Notes under the pieces: model-generated
What the model was told of the DNA's origin: nothing
The model's input: only the letters and a program-made list of their open reading frames with translations
Database searches by the model: none
Made by a program: the position numbers and the translations under genes
Assembly (NCBI GenBank): GCA_963731615.1
Contig: CAVSWD010000003.1
Span: 90,984-154,983 of the forward strand
DNA: 64,000 bases
From: Gaiellasilicea sp963731615
Lineage (GTDB): Bacteria; Actinomycetota; Thermoleophilia; Gaiellales; Gaiellaceae
Direction of reading: 5' to 3'
Shown here: piece by piece, positions 19,521 through 28,880 of the stretch
Layout: every line of letters begins with the position of its first letter
Numbering within the stretch: the first letter of the stretch is position 1

Positions 19521-21692
19521 GTGGACCTGCCCGCCCCTGAGGTCACCGCCGCGCCGCGGCCTGCCCGCTTGGCCCAGCGGGCCACACTCGGGTTCTTCGC
19601 GGTCGCGATCTTCGCCGGCGCCACGCTTCTCTTCCTCGTGCAACCGATGGTTGCTCGGATGGTCCTCCCGCTCTTCGGCGGCTCGCAGGCCGTCTGGACG
19701 ACCTCGATGCTGTTCTTCCAGGCGGTGCTGCTCGCCGGGTACGGCTATGCGCACGCCTCGACACGTCTGCTCGGTCCGACGCGCCAGCCGATCGTGCATG
19801 CGGTCGTGCTCGTGCTGGCGGTCGCCGCGCTGCCGATCGGCCGTGGGCTGACGCCGCCTCCCGCGGACGGGTCGCCCTCGCTGTGGCTGCTCGGCGTCCT
19901 CGCGGTCACGGTCGGTGCGCCCTTCTTTGTCGTGACGACGGCGAGCCCCCTGCTTCAGCACTGGCTCGGGGCGAGCGGGCACGCCGCCGGACGCGATCCC
20001 TACTTTCTGTACGCGGCCGGAAATGCCGGCAGCCTGATCGCGTTGCTCGCGTACCCTTTCGTCGTCGAGCCACTGCTGACGCTCGACCAGCAGGCGCGAC
20101 TCTGGTCGATCGGCTACGTGCTCTTCGCACTGCTCTGCGTGGCCTGCCTGTTCGTTGCACGGCGCGGCGGCTCGTCCGCACAGTCGGCCTCGGCCCCGGT
20201 GAGCGTGCCGTCCCTCGCCTGGAGGGTGAGAGCGCGCTGGGTTGCGATGGCACTCGTCCCGTCGAGCTTGATGCTCGGCGTCACGACGTATATCTCCACG
20301 AACGTCGCCTCGTTCCCGCTGCTGTGGGTGCTGCCGCTGGCGGTCTATCTGCTGACCTTCGTCGTCGCCTTCGCGCGGCGGCCGCTCGTGACGCCGAGCG
20401 CAGCGGCCCGAATTCTGCCTCTGCCGACGGCGCTCGTCTTCGCCGAGATGCTCGGCGCGATCACGCTACCGCTCGCGGTCACGCTGCTCGCGCAACTGGT
20501 CGTGCTCTTCCTCGCGGGCGCGCTCGCGCACGGGCGCCTCGTGGAGGAGCGACCGGCGCCCGAACGGCTGACGGAGTTCTACTTCCTGCTCTCGCTGGGC
20601 GGAGTACTCGGCGGTGTCCTGAACGCGCTCGTCGCGCCGCTCGCGTTCGACTCCGTCCTCGAGTATCCGCTGGCACTGGTGCTCGCGCTGGCGCTACGGC
20701 GTGGTGACCGCGGCCGAATCGCGGACCTCGTTCCGGTCCTGGCGGCCGGCGGCTGCTTGGCCGGCCTCGCACTCGTGCAAAGCGTTTCTGCGGCGCACGC
20801 CGCTGTCGTCGGCGTCGTCGTCGCCTGCCTTGTGATCGGCAGCCGGCGCCCCTATCGGATGACGATCACGTTCGCGGGCCTGACGGTGCTCCTGGCGGCG
20901 GCTTCCGGAGGCCTGCACACCGAGCGGACGTTCTTCGGAGTTCTGCGCGTGACCGAAGATCACGGTGAACACCGGCTCGTGCACGGGACGACGCTCCACG
21001 GCGTCGAGCGCTTTGCAGGGCCGCTGGCCGGCGAGCCACTGACGTACTACAGCCGCCGCGGGCCGCTCGGGGACGTGTTCGCTGCCTATCCGCGCTTCGA
21101 TCGCGTCGACGCGATCGGCCTCGGAGTCGGCACCCTGGCCGCATACGGCCGACCGGGGCAGCGGCTGACCTTCTACGAGCTCGACCCGGCAATTGCGCGC
21201 GTCGCCAGCAACCCGCGTTTCTTCACGTTCTTGCGGGACTCGCAGGCAGACGTCGAGATCGTCCTCGGCGACGGGCGCCGGACGATCGCCCACGTTCCCG
21301 ACGGCACCTCGAACCTCGTGATCGTGGACGCATTCAGCTCCGACTCCGTACCCGTGCACCTGCTCACGCGTGAGGCGCTGGAGCTCTATGCCCGGAAGCT
21401 CGGCCCCGAGGGGCTGATCGCGTTCCACCTCTCGAACCGGCACCTCGAGCTCGCGCCCGTCGTGGCGCGGGCTGCCAGCGCGCTCGGGCTCGCGGCGGTC
21501 TATCGCGCCGATCGCGCCGAGGGAGCCCACGGGTCGCGCACGCCGTCGCAGTGGCTCGTGATCGCACGCTCGCCGGACCAGCTCCAGCCGCTGCTCGCCA
21601 GATCCGGCTGGCACGTCCCGAAGATTTCCGCCGGACGCGTGTGGACCGACAACTACTCGAACGTCCTCAGCGTCGTCAAGTGGAGCGGCTGA
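19521..21692 (+). CDS. Fused MFS-type membrane / spermidine synthase-like protein
   Basis: 723 residues. The first 440 or so form many hydrophobic helices (GATLLFLVQPMVARMVLPLF, then PLLQHWLGASGH). The C-terminal third is a spermidine-synthase-like Rossmann domain: AIGLGVGTLAAYGRPGQRLTFYE in two parts, then VEIVLGDGRRTIA and VIVDAFSSDSVPVHL, ending in WTDNYSNVLSVVKW. This is the usual design of the fused MFS/spermidine synthase family; few members have proven aminopropyltransferase activity. GTG start at 19521 lies 119 bases after the tRNA terminator. A decayed cupin fragment follows its stop. Confidence 0.88.
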   Translation: MDLPAPEVTAAPRPARLAQRATLGFFAVAIFAGATLLFLVQPMVARMVLPLFGGSQAVWTTSMLFFQAVLLAGYGYAHASTRLLGPTRQPIVHAVVLVLAVAALPIGRGLTPPPADGSPSLWLLGVLAVTVGAPFFVVTTASPLLQHWLGASGHAAGRDPYFLYAAGNAGSLIALLAYPFVVEPLLTLDQQARLWSIGYVLFALLCVACLFVARRGGSSAQSASAPVSVPSLAWRVRARWVAMALVPSSLMLGVTTYISTNVASFPLLWVLPLAVYLLTFVVAFARRPLVTPSAAARILPLPTALVFAEMLGAITLPLAVTLLAQLVVLFLAGALAHGRLVEERPAPERLTEFYFLLSLGGVLGGVLNALVAPLAFDSVLEYPLALVLALALRRGDRGRIADLVPVLAAGGCLAGLALVQSVSAAHAAVVGVVVACLVIGSRRPYRMTITFAGLTVLLAAASGGLHTERTFFGVLRVTEDHGEHRLVHGTTLHGVERFAGPLAGEPLTYYSRRGPLGDVFAAYPRFDRVDAIGLGVGTLAAYGRPGQRLTFYELDPAIARVASNPRFFTFLRDSQADVEIVLGDGRRTIAHVPDGTSNLVIVDAFSSDSVPVHLLTREALELYARKLGPEGLIAFHLSNRHLELAPVVARAASALGLAAVYRADRAEGAHGSRTPSQWLVIARSPDQLQPLLARSGWHVPKISAGRVWTDNYSNVLSVVKWSG

Positions 21693-21790
21693 TAAGCGGA
21701 GCGCGACCTGCGAGCGGCGGTACATCCGCTCGAGACTCGCCACGCCGGTTTCGGGTGGCGAGGATCACGCACGGACCGATCGCCCTCGGC
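21693..21790 (-). pseudogene. Decayed duplicate of the adjacent cupin gene's 3' end
   Basis: The 90 or so bases after the spermidine-synthase-like gene closely match the 3' part of the neighbouring cupin gene. The shared blocks include GATCACGCACGGACC, CACGCCGGTTTC and ATCCGCTCGAGA, in the same order and strand. Read on the minus strand it gives GPCVILATRNRRGES, and after a frame change RMYRRSQVALR. The intact copy reads GPCVILGTGNRR and then RIYRRSEVALR. No start or intact frame remains, so it is a remnant of a tandem duplication. Confidence 0.75.
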
Positions 21791-22301
21791 GCTTTGGATC
21801 GGTCGTATCGACCTCAGATCCAGCGTCGTAGCGAAGCGCGACCTCGGAGCGACGGTAGATCCGCTCGAGATCGTCACGCCGGTTTCCTGTGCCGAGGATC
21901 ACGCACGGACCTGCTTCCGTCGCGACGAACGTGTGCGCGGTCATCGGCGGACAGTGCACGAAGTCCCACGCCCGCAGTTGCCGTTCCTGGTCCTCGATGA
22001 TCAGCACGCATTCGCCCAGCAGGATGAGGAAGTCCTCTTGGACCGACTCCGCGTGGTAGAGACCTGCTGCCTGTCCGGGCGGCACGACGCGGATATTGAA
22101 CCCGGCGTGCGGCTTGACGTACTCGGTGAGATCGGGTCGGCCTTGCAAGCAAGACAGTCGTCGGACTCGAAGATGCACGCAGCCGCCGGACCATTCGTCG
22201 TTGTCGACCCAGGCGGCGTCGGCGGTGTTGACGACGAACCAGCCCGGCGTGACGGGGGCCAGCCCCGATGCGAGACGTTCAAGGCGTGCTTCAGTGACCA
22301 C
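21765..22301 (-). CDS. Cupin-domain protein
   Basis: 178 residues with a single cupin beta-barrel. The barrel region contains GFNIRVVPPGQAAGLYHAES and then EDFLILLGECVLIIEDQERQL, AWDFVHCPPMTAHTFVA and GPCVILGTG. Histidines at the two cupin motifs (LYHAESVQEDF and TAHTF) could bind a metal. It is a stand-alone sugar/acid-binding type cupin of unknown substrate. GTG at 22301 has AGGAGG upstream at good spacing. Divergent from the DUF6325-like gene across 165 bp. Downstream lies a degenerate copy of its own 3' end. Confidence 0.8.
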   Translation of the reverse strand: MVTEARLERLASGLAPVTPGWFVVNTADAAWVDNDEWSGGCVHLRVRRLSCLQGRPDLTEYVKPHAGFNIRVVPPGQAAGLYHAESVQEDFLILLGECVLIIEDQERQLRAWDFVHCPPMTAHTFVATEAGPCVILGTGNRRDDLERIYRRSEVALRYDAGSEVDTTDPKRRGRSVRA

Positions 22302-22404
22302 GGTTTCCTCCTCGTTGATCTCATCGGGCAGCCGCCGACACGCGTCAGCGACGGCCGGTGCGGGACAGTGGGATCAACTACGCCGGAAACGCCACGGCTG
22401 CGAG

Positions 22405-22434
22405 TTTAACCGGCAGGAAGTCGCTGCGTATACT
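22405..22434 (+). promoter_or_regulatory. Candidate sigma-70-type promoter for the 22467 gene
   Basis: TTTAAC (22405-22410) and TATACT (22429-22434) are separated by 18 bp and lie 33 bases before the ATG, in the divergent gap with the cupin gene. Confidence 0.5.
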
Positions 22435-22466
22435 GGCTGCGCTCGACCCCCAACAAGGAGAGATAC

Positions 22467-22880
22467 ATGGCAGTCGGTCCCGTCGACGTCTATATCATTG
22501 GCTTTCCGGGCAACAAGTTCACCGGGCGAATCGCCCCGGCGATCCTGGAGCTCGTGGAGAACGGCACGATTCGCGTGCTTGACCTGCTCTTCGTAATGAA
22601 GGACGGGAACGGCGTCGTCTCGTCGATCGAGATCGCAGATCTAGACGAGGAAGGCGCGGGCTTCCTCGAGATCGACATCGCGCAACCGGGTGCCCTGGGG
22701 CCCGAGGACGCCGAGGAGGTCAGCGACGACCTCCCGCCGAACAGCTCGGCCATGCTGGTCGCGTTCGAGAACACCTGGGCCGCGAAGCTGGTCGACGCCC
22801 TCCAGGCAGCCGACGCCGTCGTGATCGACTCGATCCGGATTCCGGTCGACGTCGTGTCCGCCGTGGTCGAGGCAAGCTAG
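22467..22880 (+). CDS. DUF6325-like small protein (DUF1269-related)
   Basis: 137 residues. It begins GPVDVYIIGFPGNKFTGRI and continues ELVENGTIRVLDLLFVMKD, the pattern of short actinobacterial proteins annotated as DUF6325, distantly like DUF1269. The acidic middle and C-terminal helices (NSSAMLVAFENTWAAKLVDAL) are conserved with the paralogue at 35351-35878. Strong AAGGAGA before ATG and a candidate promoter upstream. A SHOCT-domain gene follows by 33 bases, a pairing that suggests a two-gene unit. Function unknown; envelope or stress role is only a guess. Confidence 0.75.
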   Translation: MAVGPVDVYIIGFPGNKFTGRIAPAILELVENGTIRVLDLLFVMKDGNGVVSSIEIADLDEEGAGFLEIDIAQPGALGPEDAEEVSDDLPPNSSAMLVAFENTWAAKLVDALQAADAVVIDSIRIPVDVVSAVVEAS

Positions 22881-22913
22881 ACCCCTTCCACTTCGAAGAT
22901 CGAGAGGAACGAC

Positions 22914-23171
22914 ATGGGACTTCTACGCATGGCAACCCGCACCGCCGTCGTGGCGGGAACCGCTACCGCCGTGTCAGGGCGGGTGCAGCGTCGTCAGGCC
23001 GCAAAGTATGACCAGCAGGACGCGCAGCAGCAGCAGCAGTACGCCGCGCCACCGCCGCCGGCAGAGGAGGACGAGACCTCGCAGCTGCAGAACCTGGCGG
23101 CGCTGCACACCCAGGGTGTGCTCACCGATGAAGAGTTCGCGGCCGCCAAGGCCAAGATCCTCGGGCTCTAA
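22914..23171 (+). CDS. SHOCT-domain small protein
   Basis: 85 residues. A short hydrophobic, alanine-rich N-terminus (TRTAVVAGTATAVSG) is followed by a Q-rich linker and a C-terminal SHOCT helix pair, LQNLAALHTQGVLTDEEFAAAKAKILGL in two adjoining parts. SHOCT modules are short oligomerisation or tethering motifs. GGAACGAC upstream gives a weak RBS. Likely co-transcribed with the preceding DUF6325-like gene. Confidence 0.85.
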   Translation: MGLLRMATRTAVVAGTATAVSGRVQRRQAAKYDQQDAQQQQQYAAPPPPAEEDETSQLQNLAALHTQGVLTDEEFAAAKAKILGL

Positions 23172-23191
23172 ATCCGACAAACCGCGGGACT

Positions 23192-23941
23192 GTGAGGCAC
23201 GTCGAGGCGTACTCGCAGCTGGCAGGGGTCTATGACGAGATCGTCATCGACCCCTGCCACGACCGCTGGGCCTCGTTCCTCGATCAGCTCTGGAGCGAAG
23301 ACTCGACCGGCGTACGCTCCGTGCTCGATCTCTGCTGCGGCACCGGCGTCCTCGCCGGCGAGTTGGCCGCACGGGGCTACCGGGTCGTCGGCGTCGACGC
23401 CTCGGACGCGATGCTCGCTCGCGCCCGCGAGCGGCTCGGCCCTGACGTGGCCTTGCACCGACTGACCCTGCCCGACCTGAGCATCGACGGCGTCTTCGAC
23501 GCGGCGGTCTGCACGTTCGACGGCCTCAACTACCTCAGTCCGGACGAGCTGCGCCAGACCCTGGCGGCGGTGGCGATTCGGCTTCGGCCGGCCGGCTGGC
23601 TCGTCTTCGACCTTCACACCGACGCGATGATGAGCTTTACGGTCTCCAACCCCGTCGTCACCGGCGAAGCGGCCGGAAACGGCTTCGTGATCAGCAGCGT
23701 CGTCGATCCGAGCGCGCGCACCTGCGACACCCGAATCGAGCTCATGCGCCGTGAGGGCGAACCCTTCAGCGAGCAGCACCGACAGTACTTCCACTCGGAC
23801 GCGGCCGTCCGCTCCTCCCTGGAGGACGCGGGCTTCACGGTCACCGCGGTCGGCGAGGAGTACACGCACGAGCCGGCTGACGCCTCCACCCTGCGCGCGA
23901 CCTGGACTGCACGGCGCCAGGTACGTTTGAACGACCGATGA
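23192..23941 (+). CDS. SAM-dependent methyltransferase
   Basis: Class I methyltransferase of 249 residues. Motif I is VLDLCCGTGVLAGELA near residue 44, with the acidic residue in VVGVDASDAML, and a post-I segment ALHRLTLPDLSI. The substrate-binding C-terminal beta-sheet region is present. Substrate unknown; the overall type resembles small-molecule methyltransferases. GTG at 23192, 20 bases after the SHOCT gene, so it may belong to the same unit. Confidence 0.88.
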   Translation: MRHVEAYSQLAGVYDEIVIDPCHDRWASFLDQLWSEDSTGVRSVLDLCCGTGVLAGELAARGYRVVGVDASDAMLARARERLGPDVALHRLTLPDLSIDGVFDAAVCTFDGLNYLSPDELRQTLAAVAIRLRPAGWLVFDLHTDAMMSFTVSNPVVTGEAAGNGFVISSVVDPSARTCDTRIELMRREGEPFSEQHRQYFHSDAAVRSSLEDAGFTVTAVGEEYTHEPADASTLRATWTARRQVRLNDR

Positions 23942-23998
23942 GTTCGAAGGCTGCGGCCGGTCTTTGATCCAATCCGGAAAAGCGACGAGGGGGCAGGC

Positions 23999-26377
23999 AT
24001 GACCGAGCAGCAGGATCCGACCGTGGAGCGCCGCAGCGCCGCCCACGAACGTCTCGCCACAGGAGGCTTCGCGCGTTGGACGCGGGCGTGCGCCACGCAC
24101 CCGTGGCGAGTGGTCCTTGCCTGGCTCGGCATCATCGTCACGCTCATCCTTCTCGTCGCGACGGTCGGTGGCTCGCTCAGGGATGAGTTCGAGATCCCCG
24201 GGTCGGACACGCAGCGGGCGACCGACCTGATCGAGGCCGAGTTCGCCGAGGAGCAGGGTGGCGTCCTCAACGTCGTCTTCGCGGCTCCGGAGGGCGAGCG
24301 GCTCGACACGCCGGAGCGCAAGGCGGCGATCGAGAGCGCGATCACGCGCCTCGAGTCGAACGAGTTCAAAGCGACGGAGGACGAGGCGGGCCTGACAAGC
24401 GTCGCCGACCCGTTCGAGGACGAGAGCTTCTCGGACGATGGCCGGATCGCGTACAGCCAGGCGCAGTTCGACCGGGTCATCTACGACGAAGACCGCGAGA
24501 CCGTCGTCGAGGTGCAGGACACGGTGCGCGAGCTCGTCGAACCGGTCGGGGTGACGGTCGAATACAACGGCGAAGCCGAGTTCCCACCGGTCGAGCAAGG
24601 GACGTCCGAGCTGCTCGGGCTGCTCGCCGCGATCCTCGTGCTGCTGATCGTCTTCCGGACCTTCGTAGCGATGTTCATCCCGATCGTGCTCGCGATCGTG
24701 GCCCTGATGACCGCGTTCCTGCTCTTGTTCATCCTTGCCGGGCTCACGGACATCAACACGATCACGCCGATCCTCGTCTCGATGATCGGGCTCGGCGTCG
24801 GGATCGACTACTCGCTCTTCATCGTCACGCGCTTCCGGCAGCTGCTCCACGAGGGGCTCTCGCCCGCAGACGCCGCCTCCGAGGCCGGCGCCTCCGCAGG
24901 GCGGGCGGTGCTCTTCGCGGGCTTGACGGTGGCGATCTCGGTCGCCGGGCTCGCGTTCTTCGGGCTCGACTTCGTGACGAAGCTCGGGATCGGCAGCTCG
25001 CTCGGCGTCCTGACGACCGTGCTGATCGCAAACTCGCTGCTGATCGCGGTCCTCCGGCTTCTGGGCCACAAGATCGACCGCCTCAAGGTGCCGTTCCTGC
25101 CTGCGATCGACGACTCTGAGGCAGCCCGCGAGAAGACGCTGATCGCGCGCTGGGGACGGTTTGTGACTGCGAACGCCAAGATCGTCTTCCCGGCCGTGCT
25201 GATCGGGCTCATCGTGCTCGCCTCGACCTCGGGGCTCGTTCGCCTCGGCGCGGCCGACCAGGGGACGCAGCCGACGGCGCAGACAAGCCGGCGGGCCTAC
25301 GACCTGCTCGCGGAGGGGTTCGGGGCGGGCTTCAACGGGCCGATCCCGATCGTCGTCGATGTCAACGCCGACCCGGAGGCGCCGGACCGGATCTTCGACG
25401 GCGTCGAAGGGCTCCCGGGCGTTGCGTCCGTCGGCGAGCCTCAGCTCAACGACGAGGAGACCGTCGCGATCGTCTTCGTCACCCCGACGTCGGCGCCGCA
25501 GGACGAGGCGACCGACGAGCTCGTCGACCTGCTGCGCAGCGACATCGTGCCGGCGGGCATCGCGGGAGGCGACGCGGTCGCCTACGTCTCGGGCCAGACC
25601 GCGGCGTTCAAGGACATCGGCGAGCGGATCATCCAGCGGCTGCCGTTGTTCCTGCTCTTCGTGATCGGGGTCACGTTCATCGTCCTCGCGATGGCGTTCA
25701 GGTCGATCGTCGTCTCGCTGACGGCGGCCATCACGACGATCATCTCCGCCTTTGCCGGCTTCGGCGTCCTGACTCTGGTCGTGCAGGAGGGCCATCTGCT
25801 CGGCCTGACGGGACTCGACCGAACAGGGCCGATCGAGACGTTCGTCCCGCCGATCACCTTCGCAATCCTCTTCGGGCTCTCGATGGACTACATGGTCTTC
25901 CTGATGAGCCGGATCCGGGAGGAGCACGTGCACGGGCTGAAGACGAGGGCCGCGGTCGAGCACGGAATCTCGGCGATCGGGCGCGTCGTCGTCGCCGCGG
26001 CGGTGATCATGGGCACCGTCTTCGCGGCCTTCATCCTCAGCGCCGACCGGATCCCGAAGGAGTTCGGGCTCCTGCTCGCCGTCGCGATCCTGACCGACGC
26101 GCTGATCGTCCGGATGACGCTCGTGCCGGCGTTCTTCACGCTTCTGGGCGAGAAGACGTGGTACATCCCGCGCTGGCTCGACCGGGCGCTGCCGAACCTC
26201 ACGATCGAGCCGCCGCACGAGGGGCAGCCTCCGTCGTGGCCGAGGTCGAGCGTCCGGTGGAAGCGACATGACCGGCGGAGGAGGCCACCAGCTTCGGGGC
26301 TGAGCGCAACGGCCGGCTGCGGCTCATCCACTCCGCATGACGACTCGCCGGCTCGCGGTGGGAGAATCGCTGAATGA
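23999..26377 (+). CDS. MMPL/RND-family transporter
   Basis: 792 residues with the two-repeat RND plan. A first helix (VVLAWLGIIVTLILLVATV) is followed by an extracytoplasmic domain starting EFEIPGSDTQRATDLI. Then comes a bundle with ILVSMIGLGVGIDYSLFIV, a second periplasmic domain and a second bundle with ILFGLSMDYMVFLMSRIREE. The G-x-x-x-D-Y motifs in both bundles carry the proton-relay aspartates. MMPL proteins in actinobacteria export lipids or drugs; the substrate here is unknown. The stop overlaps the start of the RDD protein (ATGA). Confidence 0.93.
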   Translation: MTEQQDPTVERRSAAHERLATGGFARWTRACATHPWRVVLAWLGIIVTLILLVATVGGSLRDEFEIPGSDTQRATDLIEAEFAEEQGGVLNVVFAAPEGERLDTPERKAAIESAITRLESNEFKATEDEAGLTSVADPFEDESFSDDGRIAYSQAQFDRVIYDEDRETVVEVQDTVRELVEPVGVTVEYNGEAEFPPVEQGTSELLGLLAAILVLLIVFRTFVAMFIPIVLAIVALMTAFLLLFILAGLTDINTITPILVSMIGLGVGIDYSLFIVTRFRQLLHEGLSPADAASEAGASAGRAVLFAGLTVAISVAGLAFFGLDFVTKLGIGSSLGVLTTVLIANSLLIAVLRLLGHKIDRLKVPFLPAIDDSEAAREKTLIARWGRFVTANAKIVFPAVLIGLIVLASTSGLVRLGAADQGTQPTAQTSRRAYDLLAEGFGAGFNGPIPIVVDVNADPEAPDRIFDGVEGLPGVASVGEPQLNDEETVAIVFVTPTSAPQDEATDELVDLLRSDIVPAGIAGGDAVAYVSGQTAAFKDIGERIIQRLPLFLLFVIGVTFIVLAMAFRSIVVSLTAAITTIISAFAGFGVLTLVVQEGHLLGLTGLDRTGPIETFVPPITFAILFGLSMDYMVFLMSRIREEHVHGLKTRAAVEHGISAIGRVVVAAAVIMGTVFAAFILSADRIPKEFGLLLAVAILTDALIVRMTLVPAFFTLLGEKTWYIPRWLDRALPNLTIEPPHEGQPPSWPRSSVRWKRHDRRRRPPASGLSATAGCGSSTPHDDSPARGGRIAE

Positions 26378-27402
26378 CCGCGACCGACGATCCCGCGCTC
26401 GAACCGCCTGACGGCACCGATCCCGCGCGCGATCGCGATGTTGCCGTCGGGGTCGTGCTCGTCGCCGCGCAGGCGGCGCTTGCTGCCGCGCGGCTGGCGC
26501 TGCTGCCGGCGCGCCTGATAGCGCAGGGTCCCGTCGTTGCGCCGCTCGTCCGCCGGGAGGTGGATCGGCTTGCAGATGCAGGCAAGGACGCGGGCGACCG
26601 CGGCCGCCGCTATCTCGACGAGGTGCCCGAGCGGGTCGTCGACCAGTTCCGCAGCGACACCGACCTCCAGAACGCCGTGCTCGCGGGCTTGGACGACGCG
26701 GAGATCGAGCGCCTGGTGCGGCGGGTCCTCGCAAGCCCTGCGCTCGAGCGCATCCTGCAGAGCCCCGAAAGCGAGCGGCTGCTGCAGCTGATCGTGGCGA
26801 GCCCCGCCGTCCGGGCCGGGCTCGTCGATCAGTCGACGGGGTGGTTCGACGAGATCGCGGCGACCCTGCGTACCGCAGTTCGGCGGCTGGACGAGCGAGT
26901 CGACGCCCGCCGCCCCCCTGCCGTCGCCGGACGCTACGCGGGCCTTGCAACTCGAGCCGTGGCCCTGGCGGTCGACGCGGTGGCCACCCACGCGCTCTAC
27001 CTTCTCGGCGTGGGCGTGATCGCGGCCGTTGCCTCGCTCGCCGGGGGACTGAGACCGGCCTGGCTGGCCGCCGGGCTCGCGGCTCTCGGCTGGCTCGTGA
27101 TCGTCGGGGTGTACTTCGTCGGCTTCTGGACGCTGGCGGGGCAAACGCCGGGTATGCGCCTGATGCGGGTGTGCCTCTCCCGGCCGATGGGAGTGGGACG
27201 CTCGCTCGCGCGCTTCGCCGGCCTTGTGCTCTCGATTGCGCCGTTCTTCCTCGGATTCGCCAGCGTGCCGTTCGACCGCAAGCGCCGCGGGCTACCCGAT
27301 TTCATCGCCGGCACGAGGGTCGTGTGGGCCGACGCTCATCCCGACTGGATGATGCGCATGCACGCGCTGGGTTCGAGACTCAGTCCCGCAGATGAAGAGT
27401 GA
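26374..27402 (+). CDS. RDD-family membrane protein
   Basis: 342 residues. A soluble N-terminal half with amphipathic helices (VLASPALERILQSPESERLL) precedes an RDD domain of three helices, with RYAGLATRAVALAVDAVATH carrying the R-D pair, GQTPGMRLMRVCL, and RRGLPDFIAGTRVVW near the end. RDD proteins have been linked to transport and osmotic stress. The four-base overlap with the MMPL gene points to coupled translation, so it may be an accessory factor of that exporter; this is inference. Confidence 0.85.
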   Translation: MTATDDPALEPPDGTDPARDRDVAVGVVLVAAQAALAAARLALLPARLIAQGPVVAPLVRREVDRLADAGKDAGDRGRRYLDEVPERVVDQFRSDTDLQNAVLAGLDDAEIERLVRRVLASPALERILQSPESERLLQLIVASPAVRAGLVDQSTGWFDEIAATLRTAVRRLDERVDARRPPAVAGRYAGLATRAVALAVDAVATHALYLLGVGVIAAVASLAGGLRPAWLAAGLAALGWLVIVGVYFVGFWTLAGQTPGMRLMRVCLSRPMGVGRSLARFAGLVLSIAPFFLGFASVPFDRKRRGLPDFIAGTRVVWADAHPDWMMRMHALGSRLSPADEE

Positions 27403-27429
27403 CCACACGAGAGCGCTGGGCCTAGTCGG

Positions 27430-27615
27430 GTGAAGCGCGTCGTGATCACGATCGAGGGTGGGAACTTCACCGACGTCCAGGACGCGGAGCTGCTCACCTT
27501 GCCTGCTGCAGGCGACCCGATCGAGACGAAGTACGGCACGTGCATCGTCATCCGGAGCGATGCACTCGAGGACGGCGGCCCGTACGACGGCAGGATTGCC
27601 TGCCGGCTTCCCTAA
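27430..27615 (+). CDS. Hypothetical small protein
   Basis: 61 residues starting at GTG 27430 (MKRVVITIEGGNFTDVQDAE, then a short C-terminal part ending GRIACRLP). No family is recognised. It is acidic and predicted to be mostly beta. The gene sits between RDD and the AI-2E-type transporter, with its TAA inside a hairpin shared with the convergent stop. Codon pattern looks coding, but support is modest. Confidence 0.5.
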   Translation: MKRVVITIEGGNFTDVQDAELLTLPAAGDPIETKYGTCIVIRSDALEDGGPYDGRIACRLP

Positions 27616-27625
27616 GCGTTAGGGA
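27609..27625. terminator. Convergent hairpin containing both stop codons
   Basis: Perfect stem TCCCTAA/TTAGGGA with a GCG loop. The TAA of the plus-strand small gene and the TAA of the minus-strand transporter gene lie in opposite arms. There is no T tract, so it is a weak terminator candidate. Confidence 0.45.
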
Positions 27626-28773
27626 GCGGCGACAGGAGTCCCGCGAGCGCGTCCGATGGCGCGCGCGATGTGGAACGCGGCCGACGTCAGGGGTGCGGCG
27701 AGCACGAGGCCGGCCATCCCGAAGAGGCTGCCGAAACCGATCGTGACGACGAGGATCAGGAGCGGATTCAGGTCGAGCGCCGCCCCGAATGCGATCGGCT
27801 GGACGATGTTCTGCAGCATGCCGTTCGCCAGCAGCACGATCACCAGCATGATCAGCGCGTCCTGCGTGCCGTTCGCGCCGAGGGCGATGATGACGGCGAA
27901 CGCACCCGAGACGAACGCGCCGATGAACGGGACGTAGGCGGTTACGAGCGTCACGACCGCGATCGTGCCGGCGAGCGGGACTCCCAGCAGCCATGCACCG
28001 ACACCGACCACCACTCCATTGAAGACGGCCACGATCGTGACGCCGACGAAGTAATGCCGGATCGACGAGATCACCTCCCCGGTGATCGTTCGGGCGACCG
28101 CCTGCGGCACGCCGAGATGGGCCTCGACCCACGAGCGGAACGCAGGCCCGTCCTTGAGCAGGAAGACGAGGCTGAAGGCCGAGAAGACGACCGCGAACGC
28201 CAGCGACGTGATCCCTTGGAGCGTCGTCAGGACGCCGTGAAGGAGGGTGGAGATCACTGCAGGGACATCCTGCTTGGTCGTCTCCGTGGCGCTCGACGCC
28301 CCACTCGTGCTGGCTCCCGCATCCGTGAGCCAGCTCTGCACCTTGTCGGCAGCGGAGCTCATGTAGTTCGAGATCGCGCCCGCCTCCGAGACGATGCCGC
28401 CGATGACGAGCAGGGCGATGATGGCCGCCACCACGAGCGCCATCAGCAGAACGATCAGCGCCCCCACGATGCGCGGCACATGGCGACGCTGCAGCGCGCC
28501 GACGAGAGGCGCGGTGACGGTTGCGACGACAAGGCCGATCAGCACCGGTCCGACGATTACCGCCGCCTGGCCCAGGACCCAGAACACCCCCGCGAGGAGG
28601 AGCCCGACTCCGACCAGCAACCAGGACGACCGCCCGAGCTCGCGAAGCCACCGCGGCGGCTTGAAGGTCGACGACAGCCCGCTCACCTGCGCCGCATCGA
28701 GCTCGAAACCCGCTGCAGGCGCGGTTACCTCGGCACCGTCGCCGGAGCTCTCGCGATGTGAGCGAAACCTCAT
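27619..28773 (-). CDS. AI-2E family transporter-like membrane protein
   Basis: 384 residues with about eight helices, typical of the AI-2E/PerM/YdiK family: N-terminal hairpin helices with AVIVGPVLIGLVVATVTAPL, the conserved FLLKDGPAFRSWVE loop, and the C-terminal YVPFIGAFVSGAFAVIIAL and PIAFGAALDLNPLLIL. Named for export of autoinducer-2 by some members, others being sodium/proton antiporters or permeases, so substrate is open. Start ATG 28773 with GGGAGA upstream. Divergent from the next membrane protein with 107 bp between starts. Confidence 0.88.
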   Translation of the reverse strand: MRFRSHRESSGDGAEVTAPAAGFELDAAQVSGLSSTFKPPRWLRELGRSSWLLVGVGLLLAGVFWVLGQAAVIVGPVLIGLVVATVTAPLVGALQRRHVPRIVGALIVLLMALVVAAIIALLVIGGIVSEAGAISNYMSSAADKVQSWLTDAGASTSGASSATETTKQDVPAVISTLLHGVLTTLQGITSLAFAVVFSAFSLVFLLKDGPAFRSWVEAHLGVPQAVARTITGEVISSIRHYFVGVTIVAVFNGVVVGVGAWLLGVPLAGTIAVVTLVTAYVPFIGAFVSGAFAVIIALGANGTQDALIMLVIVLLANGMLQNIVQPIAFGAALDLNPLLILVVTIGFGSLFGMAGLVLAAPLTSAAFHIARAIGRARGTPVAAP

Positions 28774-28880
28774 CCCGACACCATTCTCCCGCGCCACGCC
28801 GCGTCCTGCTCGGCGTGGCCGACGATCTTCATCCACAACGGACGATGTTCGTGCTGCGGGGTCGAGTCGAGAATCGCGTC

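Noticed and set aside
23168..26269. 1033-codon minus-strand frame opposite the methyltransferase and MMPL genes
   Set aside because: Arg/Asp-rich low-complexity antisense translation without motifs; the plus strand has two recognisable genes.
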